From DATEEW01 sp035273665 (GTDB lineage: Bacteria; Pseudomonadota; Gammaproteobacteria; Burkholderiales; SG8-39), in contig DATEOW010000006.1 of NCBI GenBank assembly GCA_035273665.1, forward strand, positions 62,001-126,000: a stretch of 64,000 nucleotides of DNA. The letters run 5' to 3'. Made by a program: the position numbers and the translations under genes. The notes below the pieces were generated by a model, which worked only from the letters and a program-made list of their open reading frames with translations, made no database searches and had not been told where the DNA came from. The first letter of the stretch is position 1. Every line of letters starts with the position of its first letter. Shown in pieces: positions 25,072-33,428 of the stretch.

Positions 25072-25819
25072 GGACGAGAAGTTAACCAAGAATCGATTGA
25101 ATAAATTGCCGAAGACGATGGCGGCCGGCGCCGATGTGCGCTCGACCAGCTCGCTTGAAGCCTGGCAGCTGTTTGCGATTATGTCAGAGTTCGTCGAAGC
25201 GACAGAACGTCTGCATCACGTGCATCCGGCGGTGAGCCTTTTCGGCAGTGCACGCACTCCGGAGAATCATCCCTATTTCAAACTCGCGGAGCAAATCTCG
25301 CGACAGTTGTCCGATTCCGGCTTCACCGTTATCTCCGGCGGCGGTCCCGGCATCATGGAAGCCTCCAACCGCGGCGCCTTTTTCGGCAAATCGCCTGCGG
25401 TAGGCCTCAACATCGAGCTTCCCTTCGAACAGTGCGGCAACAACTATCAGGACATCAGCTTATCTTTTCGCCATTTCTTCGCACGCAAAGTCACTTTCGT
25501 GCGCTTTGCTATCGCCTATGTCGTGATGCCGGGCGGTTTCGGCACACTCGATGAATTGACGGAAGCGCTAACGCTGGTGCAAACCGGAAAGGCACGCAAA
25601 ATGCCCATCATTCTGGTGCATTCCCCGTTTTGGAAAGGCATGCTCGATTGGTTTCAAGATCGTCTGGTGGCAGAGGGCATGATCAGTCCCGAAGATATGA
25701 GCCTCATGCAAGTGATCGATAAACCGGAAGAGGTGGTCGAAGCGATTTTCCGTCACTACGAAAACCGCGGCGGCTTCATGCCCAAACCGGGAGAATACGA
25801 GAAGTACCTCAATCTGTGA
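25070..25819 (+). CDS. LOG family nucleoside monophosphate phosphoribohydrolase-like protein
   Basis: A 249-aa Rossmann-fold protein of the TIGR00730/LOG family, which hydrolyses cytokinin riboside monophosphates or AMP-like nucleotides to base and ribose phosphate. The motifs VISGGGPGIMEASNRGA and PGGFGTLDELTEAL (PGGxGTxxE) are intact. Length suits the longer bacterial type. The first ATG (25070) overlaps the divergent polA start; ATG 25121 is an alternative that would leave a 49-nt gap. The substrate is not predictable from sequence. Confidence 0.9.
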   Translation: MDEKLTKNRLNKLPKTMAAGADVRSTSSLEAWQLFAIMSEFVEATERLHHVHPAVSLFGSARTPENHPYFKLAEQISRQLSDSGFTVISGGGPGIMEASNRGAFFGKSPAVGLNIELPFEQCGNNYQDISLSFRHFFARKVTFVRFAIAYVVMPGGFGTLDELTEALTLVQTGKARKMPIILVHSPFWKGMLDWFQDRLVAEGMISPEDMSLMQVIDKPEEVVEAIFRHYENRGGFMPKPGEYEKYLNL

Positions 25820-25868
25820 GCGCGGGAAGGCTTCTGCTAAACTGCATGCCTCTGCGAAAGTGATTTCT

Positions 25869-26204
25869 ATGCGACGCTGTCTTCTGGTTTTGCTCACGGC
25901 TCTAGCGCTGCCTGCCTTCGGTCAACAACCGCTGCCGAAGCTTGAACCGATCCCTGAACCACCGCCCGCATCCGCGCCTACCGCGCTCGATGAACAAGCG
26001 CTTACCGAGCGCGGCGTCCAAATTCGTCCGGGAGAGACCGCGGAGGAATACATGGTCAATGGTCAACGGGTCATTCGGGTCCGACAAGCAAGCGGCCGCG
26101 TCTATTACCTGATCGAGCAGCAAGCCGGTTATGCAGGGCCTGCCGGTACCGACCCATCCGATTCGCGCCTGCGCGTACCGCAGTGGGTTGTTCATCAGTG
26201 GTAG
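25869..26204 (+). CDS. DUF2782 exported protein
   Basis: A 111-aa protein with a signal peptide (MRRCLLVLLTALALPAFG-QQ), a Pro-rich stretch and a DUF2782 core (TAEEYMVNGQRVIRVRQASGRVYYLIE). Family members are small periplasmic proteins of unknown role, often next to polA and thrB in beta- and gammaproteobacteria. ATG 25869 has GAAAG 8-9 nt upstream. It precedes thrB by 18 nt. Confidence 0.85.
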   Translation: MRRCLLVLLTALALPAFGQQPLPKLEPIPEPPPASAPTALDEQALTERGVQIRPGETAEEYMVNGQRVIRVRQASGRVYYLIEQQAGYAGPAGTDPSDSRLRVPQWVVHQW

Positions 26205-26222
26205 CGCTTCTACCGACGTGAC

Positions 26223-27173
26223 ATGTCGGTCTACACCAAAGTCACCGAAAGCGAACTAAGCCGCTGGTTAGAGCAGTACGACGTTGGCCCCGTACGCGAA
26301 CTCAAGGGCATCGCGGCCGGGATCGAAAATACCAATTACTTCGTTACTACTGCGCAAGGCCGCTATGTACTCACGCTATTCGAGCGCCTTGCGTCCGAGG
26401 ATCTCCCGTTTTACCTCGACTTGATGGCGCATCTGGCCGAACGTGGGATTCCCTGCCCCCTACCCGTTGCATCGCGCGAAGGTAGGCGGACTTCGAACTG
26501 CAACGGCAAACCGGCCGTACTCTTCACTCGCCTGGACGGCAGCACCCTGACGGATCCGGATGTGCGGCATTGCGCGGCTGTCGGCGCGGTCCTTGCAGAC
26601 ATGCATCAGGCAGGACGCGACTATCCGGGCCAGTTGGAAAACCCTCGCGGGCCGAAGTGGTGGCACCGCACGGCACCGCGTGTGATGCCCTTTCTGGATG
26701 GCGATAGTCAACGCTTGTTGACAGCGGAATTGGCTTTTCAAAACACTCATCGGGCCGACGACCTCCCGCGCGGTCCAGTGCATGCCGATTTATTTCGGGA
26801 CAACGTTCTTTTCCAGGACCGCACGCTGACTGGAGTGCTTGATTTCTATTTCGCGGGAATCGATGCCTTGCTTTTCGATGTTGCCGTTACGCTCAATGAT
26901 TGGTGTGTGCATGCGGATGGAAGTATCGACCTTGCGCGCGCTCAAGCGCTTTTACGCGCGTATCACGCCAAGCGCCCGCTCTCCGAAGTCGAGCATACGG
27001 CTTGGCCCGCCATGCTGAGAGCTGCCGCCCTGCGCTTCTGGTTATCTCGTCTTTTCGATTTTCATCTGCCACGCCCCGGTGAACTCGTACACGCACACGA
27101 TCCGGAGCATTTCCGCCGCGTCCTTCAGTCGCGCATTCGCGAAACGGCGAACGCGCCTTGGCCGCTGCCTTGA
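26223..27173 (+). CDS. thrB: Homoserine kinase (ThrB, APH-fold type)
   Basis: Phosphorylates homoserine for threonine synthesis. It is 316 aa, of the aminoglycoside-phosphotransferase-fold (type II) homoserine kinases used by betaproteobacteria and pseudomonads. VYTKVTESELSRWLEQYDVG, GIENTNYFVTT, the catalytic loop HADLFRDNVLF and the metal Asp in GVLDFYFAG are visible. Its stop overlaps a TTG start of the next gene. It draws on the same substrate, homoserine, as metX at 2.0 kb. Confidence 0.93.
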   Translation: MSVYTKVTESELSRWLEQYDVGPVRELKGIAAGIENTNYFVTTAQGRYVLTLFERLASEDLPFYLDLMAHLAERGIPCPLPVASREGRRTSNCNGKPAVLFTRLDGSTLTDPDVRHCAAVGAVLADMHQAGRDYPGQLENPRGPKWWHRTAPRVMPFLDGDSQRLLTAELAFQNTHRADDLPRGPVHADLFRDNVLFQDRTLTGVLDFYFAGIDALLFDVAVTLNDWCVHADGSIDLARAQALLRAYHAKRPLSEVEHTAWPAMLRAAALRFWLSRLFDFHLPRPGELVHAHDPEHFRRVLQSRIRETANAPWPLP

Positions 27174-27928
27174 AGATTGTCCCCGCCACAAACGGTTTGC
27201 AGTGGTTGCGTATCGGCTGGTTGCTATTCATGCGCAATCCCTTGATGTGGATTTTGGCTTTTAGCGCGCAATGGCTCATCGTTGCGGTCCTCGGACAGAT
27301 TCCGGTCATCGGTCTTGTGCTCGCGACTTTGATCATGCCTGCGTTCTCGGTCGGGTTTATGACGATGGGTGCGGCGGCAGAGGGGGGACGTCCCCTCGAG
27401 CCGGCGCTTTTGTTCGCCGGTTTCCGCAGCACACCCGGACCCTTGTTCGCGTTGGGGGGCGCCTATTTGATCGCAGGGGCGCTTACCTTGCTCATCGCCA
27501 ACTTCACCAGCGACATGACTGTCTCGACCACGCCGGAAGGTCAAGCGGTCCTGACAGGCATAGAGAGCATGGACTTGCTGATTCCGGGCATCTTCTTTGC
27601 GCTTGCCCACATGGCGTTTTTTTTCGCGCCTGCCTTGACGGCGTGGCATCGCATGACGCCGCCCAAAGCCATGTTCTTTAGTTTTTTCGCGTGTCTGCGT
27701 AACTGGCGGGCGTTCCTGTTGTACGGCCTGGCGCTGGTGCTGATGATTTGCGGCGGTCTTCTACTGTTTTCGCTGTTGATGGCGCTTGTGCTGGGCGGCG
27801 AAGCGCCGGGAAACGCCCTGCAGAATTTCGCCTTCGCATTCATTCTGGGGCTTATGCCCGCGCTCCTTGCCAGTGTATATGCGGGCTACCGCGACATTTT
27901 TGGCGGCCCCGCCGCCCCGCCGGGTTAA
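27170..27928 (+). CDS. BPSS1780-like inner-membrane protein
   Basis: A polytopic membrane protein of about 252 aa with about six hydrophobic segments. The N-terminal VPATNGLQWLRIGWLLFMRNPLMWI and GLVLATLIMPAFSVGFM resemble the betaproteobacterial BPSS1780 family; function is unknown. TTG 27170 overlaps the thrB stop as TTGA, giving MKIVPATNG; a TTG 12 nt earlier is an alternative. It is part of the thrB transcript. Confidence 0.78.
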   Translation: MKIVPATNGLQWLRIGWLLFMRNPLMWILAFSAQWLIVAVLGQIPVIGLVLATLIMPAFSVGFMTMGAAAEGGRPLEPALLFAGFRSTPGPLFALGGAYLIAGALTLLIANFTSDMTVSTTPEGQAVLTGIESMDLLIPGIFFALAHMAFFFAPALTAWHRMTPPKAMFFSFFACLRNWRAFLLYGLALVLMICGGLLLFSLLMALVLGGEAPGNALQNFAFAFILGLMPALLASVYAGYRDIFGGPAAPPG

Positions 27929-28029
27929 GCCGGCCAGCAAGTGAAAGAATGCACGCCAAGACGTCTACGCCTTGGGCACTTCCTGGTCCTGAGGCCGGAT
28001 AATCGCAACTCGATATCAATGAGGCGAGC

Positions 28030-28467
28030 ATGAAAAAAGGGCCGTGCGAGCTCTGCGAAACGGAGGGTGGCGCCGTGTTATGGCGCGATGAGTTTCTGCG
28101 CGTAGTCGCTGTGGAAGATGCGGATTATCCGGGTTTGTGCAGGGTCATTCTGCAGCGGCATGTGGCAGAAATGAGCGACCTGCCGACGCCACAACGCACG
28201 CAAATGATGGAGGCGGTTTTCGCCGTTGAGCAGGCGCTTCGAGAACTGCTTCAGGCGGACAAGATCAATCTCGCGAGTCTCGGCAACATCACGCCGCACC
28301 TTCATTGGCACGTCATTCCGCGCTTTCGCGACGATGCGCATTTTCCCTCGCCTATTTGGGCGGAGCGTCGCCGAGACGCTGTGCCCCCGAAAGTGGATCC
28401 AATACAACTAAGCGCTTACGTGACCAAGCACATGGCAATGACCACGGCGGAGAACACTCATGGCTGA
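28030..28467 (+). CDS. HIT family nucleotide hydrolase/transferase
   Basis: A 145-aa HIT protein with the catalytic triad H90-L-H92-W-H94 in NITPHLHWHVIPRF. The final part FPSPIWAERRR matches the betaproteobacterial HIT subgroup. Cys residues at about 6 and 9 (CELC) sit at the N-terminus as in zinc-binding HIT proteins. Substrate is probably a nucleoside phosphoramidate or dinucleotide, but unproven. It overlaps the next gene by 8 nt. Confidence 0.9.
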   Translation: MKKGPCELCETEGGAVLWRDEFLRVVAVEDADYPGLCRVILQRHVAEMSDLPTPQRTQMMEAVFAVEQALRELLQADKINLASLGNITPHLHWHVIPRFRDDAHFPSPIWAERRRDAVPPKVDPIQLSAYVTKHMAMTTAENTHG

Positions 28468-30022
28468 GCCCGCCGTCATTGATCTGAAGAGCTGTGAAGC
28501 TTGGCTAGGCCGCACGCCTTTGGCCGATGCGCGTCAAGCTTGCTCGGCGCTGACCGCATTGCTCGAATCCTTGCAAGAGTCTCCGCCGCGAGACGGCGCT
28601 TATCTTGAAATTCTCGAGCGTCTGCGCGAACCCATCGTTGTCGCACTTTTCGAGCGTTCCAAAAAATTCAGCTCGCGTCCTCTGCCTTTGATCGAAAGCG
28701 AACGCGAAGCCTTCCATCAAGTGCTGGATCTTTGGCGGTCACTCGGCAATGCTTATCGCCATCTGTTCATGGCGCTCACTGAAAACTCCGGCGCGCATCC
28801 GGAATTGCGGGGCCAGGGCGCATTGCTTGCCCAGCGCGCGCTCGATTGCGTGGTCGATCTCATGCTAAGTCACTACCGTTGCCGCCGCGAATTGGATCCC
28901 GAGCTGTGGCAGGACTTGCATGCCCTGCATCGCATTGTCGACCAAGCCGGCTTCGCGCAGCAGGAGGTCTCGGTCGGACGCAAATCAAAATCCGTATCGA
29001 GCGCCGCAGAAGTCTATGCGAGAGCACTTTTACTGGCCCTGGCGAATCCCTATGCGTTGAGCGCGCGTGAACTCACTTGGGCGCGACGCTGGTCGGCGAA
29101 ATGGGCTTATAAGGTCCAGTTTTCGAACGACGGCAAGGACTGCTACACCGTCAACCCGCAGGGCAATACACCCCCGGCATGGGCGGCAAAGCCGCCGCCG
29201 AATGTTTTTTGCGTCGACGCGGCAGAGGTCAGACGCAGTATTCGCTCCCGTTTAAAAAAACTAGATGCCGGCGAAACTGCTGAAAGCCTCGGCCTCGGCA
29301 ACGATTGCGTCCAACCGCAATGCAGCGACCTGCTTCAAACACTCGCGCGCGCATGGACCGAGCAACCGACGACGAGACAGTTTCATCGCCGCGCGACCCC
29401 AAGCGCCGCGAAGCTGAGCACGAGCTTCGAAGCGATCCACGTCGCAATCACAGGACGTATTTTCAAAGACACCGCGAAACAGTGGTCATATGCGCGTCGT
29501 CACGACACCGAAGACCTTTATAGCTATCACGGGGCCGCACAGGCGCAGAGCAGCGCCGCCGTCGCGCTGGATGCCGAAAACTGGGAAATCTTGGATGAGA
29601 GCGCGACTGGCTTCCGGGTGCGGCGCCCTGCCGGCCAAGGCCAGCGTCTTTCTCAAGAACAACTGGTCGCATTGCGCCCGGACGACGGCAGCAGCTTTAT
29701 CCTCTGCGATATCCGATGGCTGATGACCGGTATTGATGAATCGCTGAGTGTCGGTTTGTCTGTGTTACCCGGCGTCGCCAAAGGGATTGCGATCCGGCCT
29801 CTCGCGGCGCCGGACAAACCGGCCGAGGCCTATACTCAAGCGTTCATGCTACCGCGCACACCTGCGGGCGCCGCAACCTTGATCATTCCCATTGGTGTTT
29901 TTCAAGGCGGTCGCATGATCGAAGCGCGCATCGACGATGAGCTAAAACGCATTCAGCTCTGCGAACATTTGCAGCGGGGTTTTGATTACGATCGGGCCAG
30001 TTTCGTGTTCGCCGAAAACTAG
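28460..30022 (+). CDS. Large PilZ-motif protein, possible c-di-GMP receptor
   Basis: A 520-aa cytoplasmic protein. The N-terminal 300 residues are mainly helical and of unknown function. The C-terminal part carries both halves of the PilZ c-di-GMP-binding signature: RxxxR (RQFHR, 306-310) and DxSxxG (DESATG, 379-384). It continues with PilZ-like strands (QLVALRPDDG, ILCDIRWLMTG, SVGLSVLPGVAKGIAIRP). The two motifs are separated by 68 residues, far more than the roughly 20-30 of standard PilZ domains, so there is an insertion or a modified fold. ATG 28460 overlaps the HIT gene by 8 nt. Its stop shares CTAG with phoR. Binding is inferred, not shown. Confidence 0.7.
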   Translation: MAEPAVIDLKSCEAWLGRTPLADARQACSALTALLESLQESPPRDGAYLEILERLREPIVVALFERSKKFSSRPLPLIESEREAFHQVLDLWRSLGNAYRHLFMALTENSGAHPELRGQGALLAQRALDCVVDLMLSHYRCRRELDPELWQDLHALHRIVDQAGFAQQEVSVGRKSKSVSSAAEVYARALLLALANPYALSARELTWARRWSAKWAYKVQFSNDGKDCYTVNPQGNTPPAWAAKPPPNVFCVDAAEVRRSIRSRLKKLDAGETAESLGLGNDCVQPQCSDLLQTLARAWTEQPTTRQFHRRATPSAAKLSTSFEAIHVAITGRIFKDTAKQWSYARRHDTEDLYSYHGAAQAQSSAAVALDAENWEILDESATGFRVRRPAGQGQRLSQEQLVALRPDDGSSFILCDIRWLMTGIDESLSVGLSVLPGVAKGIAIRPLAAPDKPAEAYTQAFMLPRTPAGAATLIIPIGVFQGGRMIEARIDDELKRIQLCEHLQRGFDYDRASFVFAEN

Positions 30023-31338
30023 GACGCAACCCGGTGTTCCTGCTTTAAAACCCGGCTTGCCGGGAAGACAAGCGAGAAAACGCTACCCTGGCCAACCTCA
30101 CTCTCGACTTCCAGCCGGGCCTGATGTCGAGTCAACACATGCTTCACGATGGCCAAGCCTAGGCCAGTGCCGCCAGTCTCACGCGATCTGCTCGTGTCGA
30201 CACGATAGAAACGTTCGGTCAGCCGGGGAATATGGCGACTCTCGATGCCGATGCCGGTATCCGAGACGCGAAGCCGACATTCACCCTCCATGACATCCCA
30301 AGCGAGGGTGATTCGCCCCCCGTGCGGTGTATAGCGCACTGCATTCGTTACCAAGTTGCCCACGGCGCTGGCAATTTCGCTTTCGTCCCCGTACAGAAAT
30401 ATCGGAGGCCCGTTCTCCAATACCACCGCATGCCGGCCGGCAGACAGAGCTTTGGCATTTTCGTGCACGCTACGCATGAGTTCGTTCAGATCGATGTCAG
30501 TTTCATTCGCGGGCATGCTGCTTGACTCAAGCGCCGAGAGTTTGAGCAGATATTCAATCAGATGGAGCATGCGATCGGTCTGTGTCCGCATGAGTTGCAG
30601 CGCTTGGTGACCCCGCGGTTCATCCAGCTTTACTGCGCCATCGGCGATGGTTTCGAGAAAACCGCTCACGACGGTAAGTGGCGTCTTGAGTTCGTGCGAG
30701 ACATTCGCGACAAAATCGCGCCGCATGATCTCCAATTTTTCCGCTTGCGTGACATCTCGCGACAGCAGCAGCTTTTCCTCGTGGCCATAAGGCACGACAC
30801 GCATAGACAAAACAAGCTCTGTGCCGCGGCTCAATCGCAGCGTAAGCGGCTCCTCGTAATGGCGGTTTTTCAGATATGCGGCGAATTCCGGATTACGCAC
30901 CAAATTGAGAATCGGCTGGCCGATATCTTTTTTCGCTTCCAACGCGAACCAACGCTCCGCCATGGCATTGCACCAGACGATATGGTCCTCAGCATTCAAA
31001 ATGATCACGCCGTCCGGCATAGCCTGGCCGGCACTGCGGAAACGGGCCAATTGCCCCGTCAAGCGATGTTGTTGTTGTTGAGCAATCCTCACTGTGCGGT
31101 AGAGCCCGGCAAAGGTTTGCTCCCATATACCGGTACCGAGCGGAACCGTCTGATGGATGGGATCGCGCAACCAATGGGACAGCGCGCGCAGATTTCGCAG
31201 ATTGCTAACGAGCGCCCACGTAAGGCCGACAATCACGGCGACCAGCGCCCATTCCCCACCCAAAAACGGCCACAGGATCAAGCCGGCGACGCAGGCCAGC
31301 AAGGGGATCGACAGAGAACTTAACCAGGCGAATTTCAA
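30019..31338 (-). CDS. phoR: Phosphate regulon sensor kinase PhoR
   Basis: A 439-aa inner-membrane histidine kinase with two N-terminal hydrophobic segments (about 5-25 and 29-46) and almost no periplasmic loop. A PAS domain (about 100-195: AMPDGVIILNAEDHIVWCN) and HisKA with H215 (FVANVSHELKTPLTVVSGFLE) follow, and HATPase with N box NLVTNAVRYTP, DTGIGI and GTGLGLAIVKHVL. This is PhoR architecture. It follows phoB by 79 nt. It should phosphorylate PhoB under phosphate limitation through PstSCAB-PhoU, none of which is in the window. Confidence 0.93.
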   Translation of the reverse strand: MKFAWLSSLSIPLLACVAGLILWPFLGGEWALVAVIVGLTWALVSNLRNLRALSHWLRDPIHQTVPLGTGIWEQTFAGLYRTVRIAQQQQHRLTGQLARFRSAGQAMPDGVIILNAEDHIVWCNAMAERWFALEAKKDIGQPILNLVRNPEFAAYLKNRHYEEPLTLRLSRGTELVLSMRVVPYGHEEKLLLSRDVTQAEKLEIMRRDFVANVSHELKTPLTVVSGFLETIADGAVKLDEPRGHQALQLMRTQTDRMLHLIEYLLKLSALESSSMPANETDIDLNELMRSVHENAKALSAGRHAVVLENGPPIFLYGDESEIASAVGNLVTNAVRYTPHGGRITLAWDVMEGECRLRVSDTGIGIESRHIPRLTERFYRVDTSRSRETGGTGLGLAIVKHVLTRHQARLEVESEVGQGSVFSLVFPASRVLKQEHRVAS

Positions 31339-31417
31339 AACGTAGGATCGGTGGAGACACGCGCGACGCTGCGCGCGGTGCGAACCTTAGCAGAAAGCGG
31401 CGCGAAAACGCCGCCAA

Positions 31418-32104
31418 TCAAGCGGCGGCGACCCGGTAACCGCTGCCGCGCACGGTTTCGATTAGCGCATCGTGCGCGGTCGGCTCGAGCGCCTTGCGCA
31501 GACGCCGGATGTGTACGTCAACCGTGCGCTCTTCAACGAACACATGATCGCCCCACACCTGATCGAGCAATTGCCTTCGGCTATGCACGCGTTCGGGATG
31601 TGCCATGAGGAAGTGCAACAACCGAAATTCGGTCGGCCCCAAGTCGATATGACGCCCTCCGCCGGATACGCGATGGGTGGCAGGTTCGAGACGCAGCCCC
31701 CCAATATCGATCGCCTCGTCGGTCAATTGCGGTGCGCGTCGGCGCAGAACCGCCTTGATTCTGGCCAGCAACTCGCGCGGGCTGAATGGCTTGGTCATAT
31801 AGTCGTCGGCGCCCGATTCCAGGCCGGCAACCTTGTCTTGTTCCTGTCCACGTGCCGTCAGCATGATGATCGGAATGCGCTTTGTCCGATCGTCCTGCCT
31901 TAATGAACGCGCAAAGCTGAGGCCCGACTGGCCAGGAAGCATCCAATCGAGCAGTACGAGGTCCGGCAAGGCATGGCGCAAAAGTTGGGACGCTTGTTCA
32001 GCATCCTTCGCCCGCATGACATGATGGCCGGCGTGCTCTAAATTCATGGCGAGCAGCTCCTGAATCGCCGCTTCGTCCTCGACTACCAAAATGTTCGCAG
32101 GCAT
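31418..32104 (-). CDS. phoB: Phosphate regulon response regulator PhoB
   Basis: A 228-aa OmpR/PhoB-type regulator. The receiver has acidic residues E9/D10, phospho-acceptor D53 in LVLLDWMLPGQSG, and Thr/Lys in MLTAR and DDYMTKPFSPREL. The winged helix (about 130-228) shows LGPTEFRLLHFLMAHPERVHSRRQLLDQVWG, ERTVDVHIRRLRKAL and the C-terminal RGSGYRVAA. It probably activates its own operon through the Pho box just upstream. Confidence 0.95.
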   Translation of the reverse strand: MPANILVVEDEAAIQELLAMNLEHAGHHVMRAKDAEQASQLLRHALPDLVLLDWMLPGQSGLSFARSLRQDDRTKRIPIIMLTARGQEQDKVAGLESGADDYMTKPFSPRELLARIKAVLRRRAPQLTDEAIDIGGLRLEPATHRVSGGGRHIDLGPTEFRLLHFLMAHPERVHSRRQLLDQVWGDHVFVEERTVDVHIRRLRKALEPTAHDALIETVRGSGYRVAAA

Positions 32105-32132
32105 GGCATACGCCCTTCATTGGGATGTAGCC

Positions 32133-32166
32133 ATTTTATGGCAGCCCGATGACCGTTTTGTTACAA
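32133..32166 (-). promoter_or_regulatory. Candidate Pho box and -10 for phoBR
   Basis: On the minus strand, TTGTAAC-AAAA-CGGTCAT (32166-32149) has the 7-4-7 layout of a PhoB site. The second half matches CTGTCAT at 6 of 7, the first only at 4 of 7. Ten nt after it lies TAAAAT (32138-32133), the spacing seen in Pho promoters where the Pho box replaces the -35. It is 28 nt before the phoB ATG. Confidence 0.45.
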
Positions 32167-32238
32167 AAAACGAGTCAGAAGGCCGCTAGCGAACTATCAT
32201 TAAGTCCCTCAGTTTGCGCTATTTCATATCGATCTCTT

Positions 32239-32673
32239 ATGTCCGCCCCGCCCTCCGCGCTGTTGCACGACACCCCCACCCCTACCGATATTCGCCTCCA
32301 TACCGCATCCCGGAAAATGGAACTGGTTTATGCGGATGGCCGTTGCTTCCAATTGAGCTTCGAATTCCTCCGCGTCTATAGCCCCTCCGCTGAAGTACAA
32401 GGCCACGGCCCCGGGCAGGAGAAACTGGAACTCGGGAAAGAGAATGTGAATATCGTTGCTTTGGAACCGGTCGGCACATACGGCGTTCAGCCGCGCTTTT
32501 CCGATGGGCACGATACGGGCATCTATTCGTGGCAATACCTCTATGAATTGGGACTCAACCACGACCGACTATGGGCGGAATACCTCGAAAAAGTACGGGC
32601 TGCGGGCGACCCCTTGCAAAGCCCGCATGGGGGCCCAGGCGGCTGTGGTACCGGCGGCTGTGGCGGTCATTGA
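32239..32673 (+). CDS. DUF971 (GBBH-like) protein
   Basis: A 144-aa soluble protein. The DUF971 core is PTDIRLHTASRKMELVYADGRCFQLSFEFLRVYSPSAEV and VGTYGVQPRFSDGHDTGIYSWQYLYELG; the C-terminus is Gly/Cys-rich (GGPGGCGTGGCGGH) and could bind a metal. The frame is open from 32149, but ATG 32239 gives the usual N-terminus. It sits 10 nt before ubiE, a common betaproteobacterial arrangement that hints at a role in ubiquinone or Fe-S/iron chemistry; the role is unknown. Confidence 0.88.
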   Translation: MSAPPSALLHDTPTPTDIRLHTASRKMELVYADGRCFQLSFEFLRVYSPSAEVQGHGPGQEKLELGKENVNIVALEPVGTYGVQPRFSDGHDTGIYSWQYLYELGLNHDRLWAEYLEKVRAAGDPLQSPHGGPGGCGTGGCGGH

Positions 32674-32683
32674 TGGGCACTCG

Positions 32684-33415
32684 ATGAAAGAAACTCACTT
32701 CGGGTTCGAGAAGGTTCCGGAGCAGGACAAGGCGCCGAAAGTCGCCGGGGTCTTCCATTCCGTCGCTAACCAATACGATTTGATGAACGATCTGATGTCC
32801 GTCGGCATGCATCGCCTATGGAAGATGTTCGCCATTTCCCAAAGCGGTGTTCGCGAGGGCAGCCGCATTCTCGATGTTGCAGGCGGCTCGGGCGACCTCA
32901 CCCGCGCTTTTCTGAAACGCGCGGGGCGAACCGGCCAAGTGTGGCTAACCGATATCAACGCATCCATGCTCAAGGTCGGCCGCGATCGGCTTTTGGATTC
33001 CGGCGCGTTGATTCCCGCCGCGCAATGCGATGCGGAGAAGCTGCCCTTTCCGACCGACTATTTCGATTGCGTAAGCGTCGCGTTCGGGCTACGCAACATG
33101 ACTCACAAAGACACCGCTTTGGCGGAAATGCAACGGGTGCTCAAACCCGGGGGCCGACTCTTGGTGCTCGAGTTTTCCAAGGTATGGAAGCCGCTTGAAA
33201 AAGTCTACGACTGGTATTCCTTCAACGTGCTGCCTTGGCTCGGCAAACGGATTGCAAAGGATGAGGCGAGCTATCGATATTTAGCCGAATCGATCCGGAT
33301 GCATCCTGATCAGGAAAGTTTGCGCGGCATGATGGAACAAGCCGGTTTGAGCAACGTCGAATACTTCAACCTCAGTGCCGGCGTCGTCGCCTTGCACCGC
33401 GGCGTGAAAATCTAA
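32684..33415 (+). CDS. ubiE: Ubiquinone/menaquinone C-methyltransferase UbiE
   Basis: SAM-dependent C-methylation of the quinone ring. It is 243 aa. The N-terminus MKETHFGFEKVPEQDKAPKVAGVFHSVA shows the FG..V....K...V..VF..VA signature. Motif I is ILDVAGGSGDLTRAF; AFGLRNMTHKDTALAEMQRVLKPGGRLLVLEFSK is the UbiE/COQ5 block. A longer open frame begins at 32456 inside the previous gene, but ATG 32684 fits the family. It is the first clear ubi gene of a ubiE-ubiJ-ubiB run. Confidence 0.96.
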   Translation: MKETHFGFEKVPEQDKAPKVAGVFHSVANQYDLMNDLMSVGMHRLWKMFAISQSGVREGSRILDVAGGSGDLTRAFLKRAGRTGQVWLTDINASMLKVGRDRLLDSGALIPAAQCDAEKLPFPTDYFDCVSVAFGLRNMTHKDTALAEMQRVLKPGGRLLVLEFSKVWKPLEKVYDWYSFNVLPWLGKRIAKDEASYRYLAESIRMHPDQESLRGMMEQAGLSNVEYFNLSAGVVALHRGVKI

Positions 33416-33428
33416 TAGAGGAACGAAA

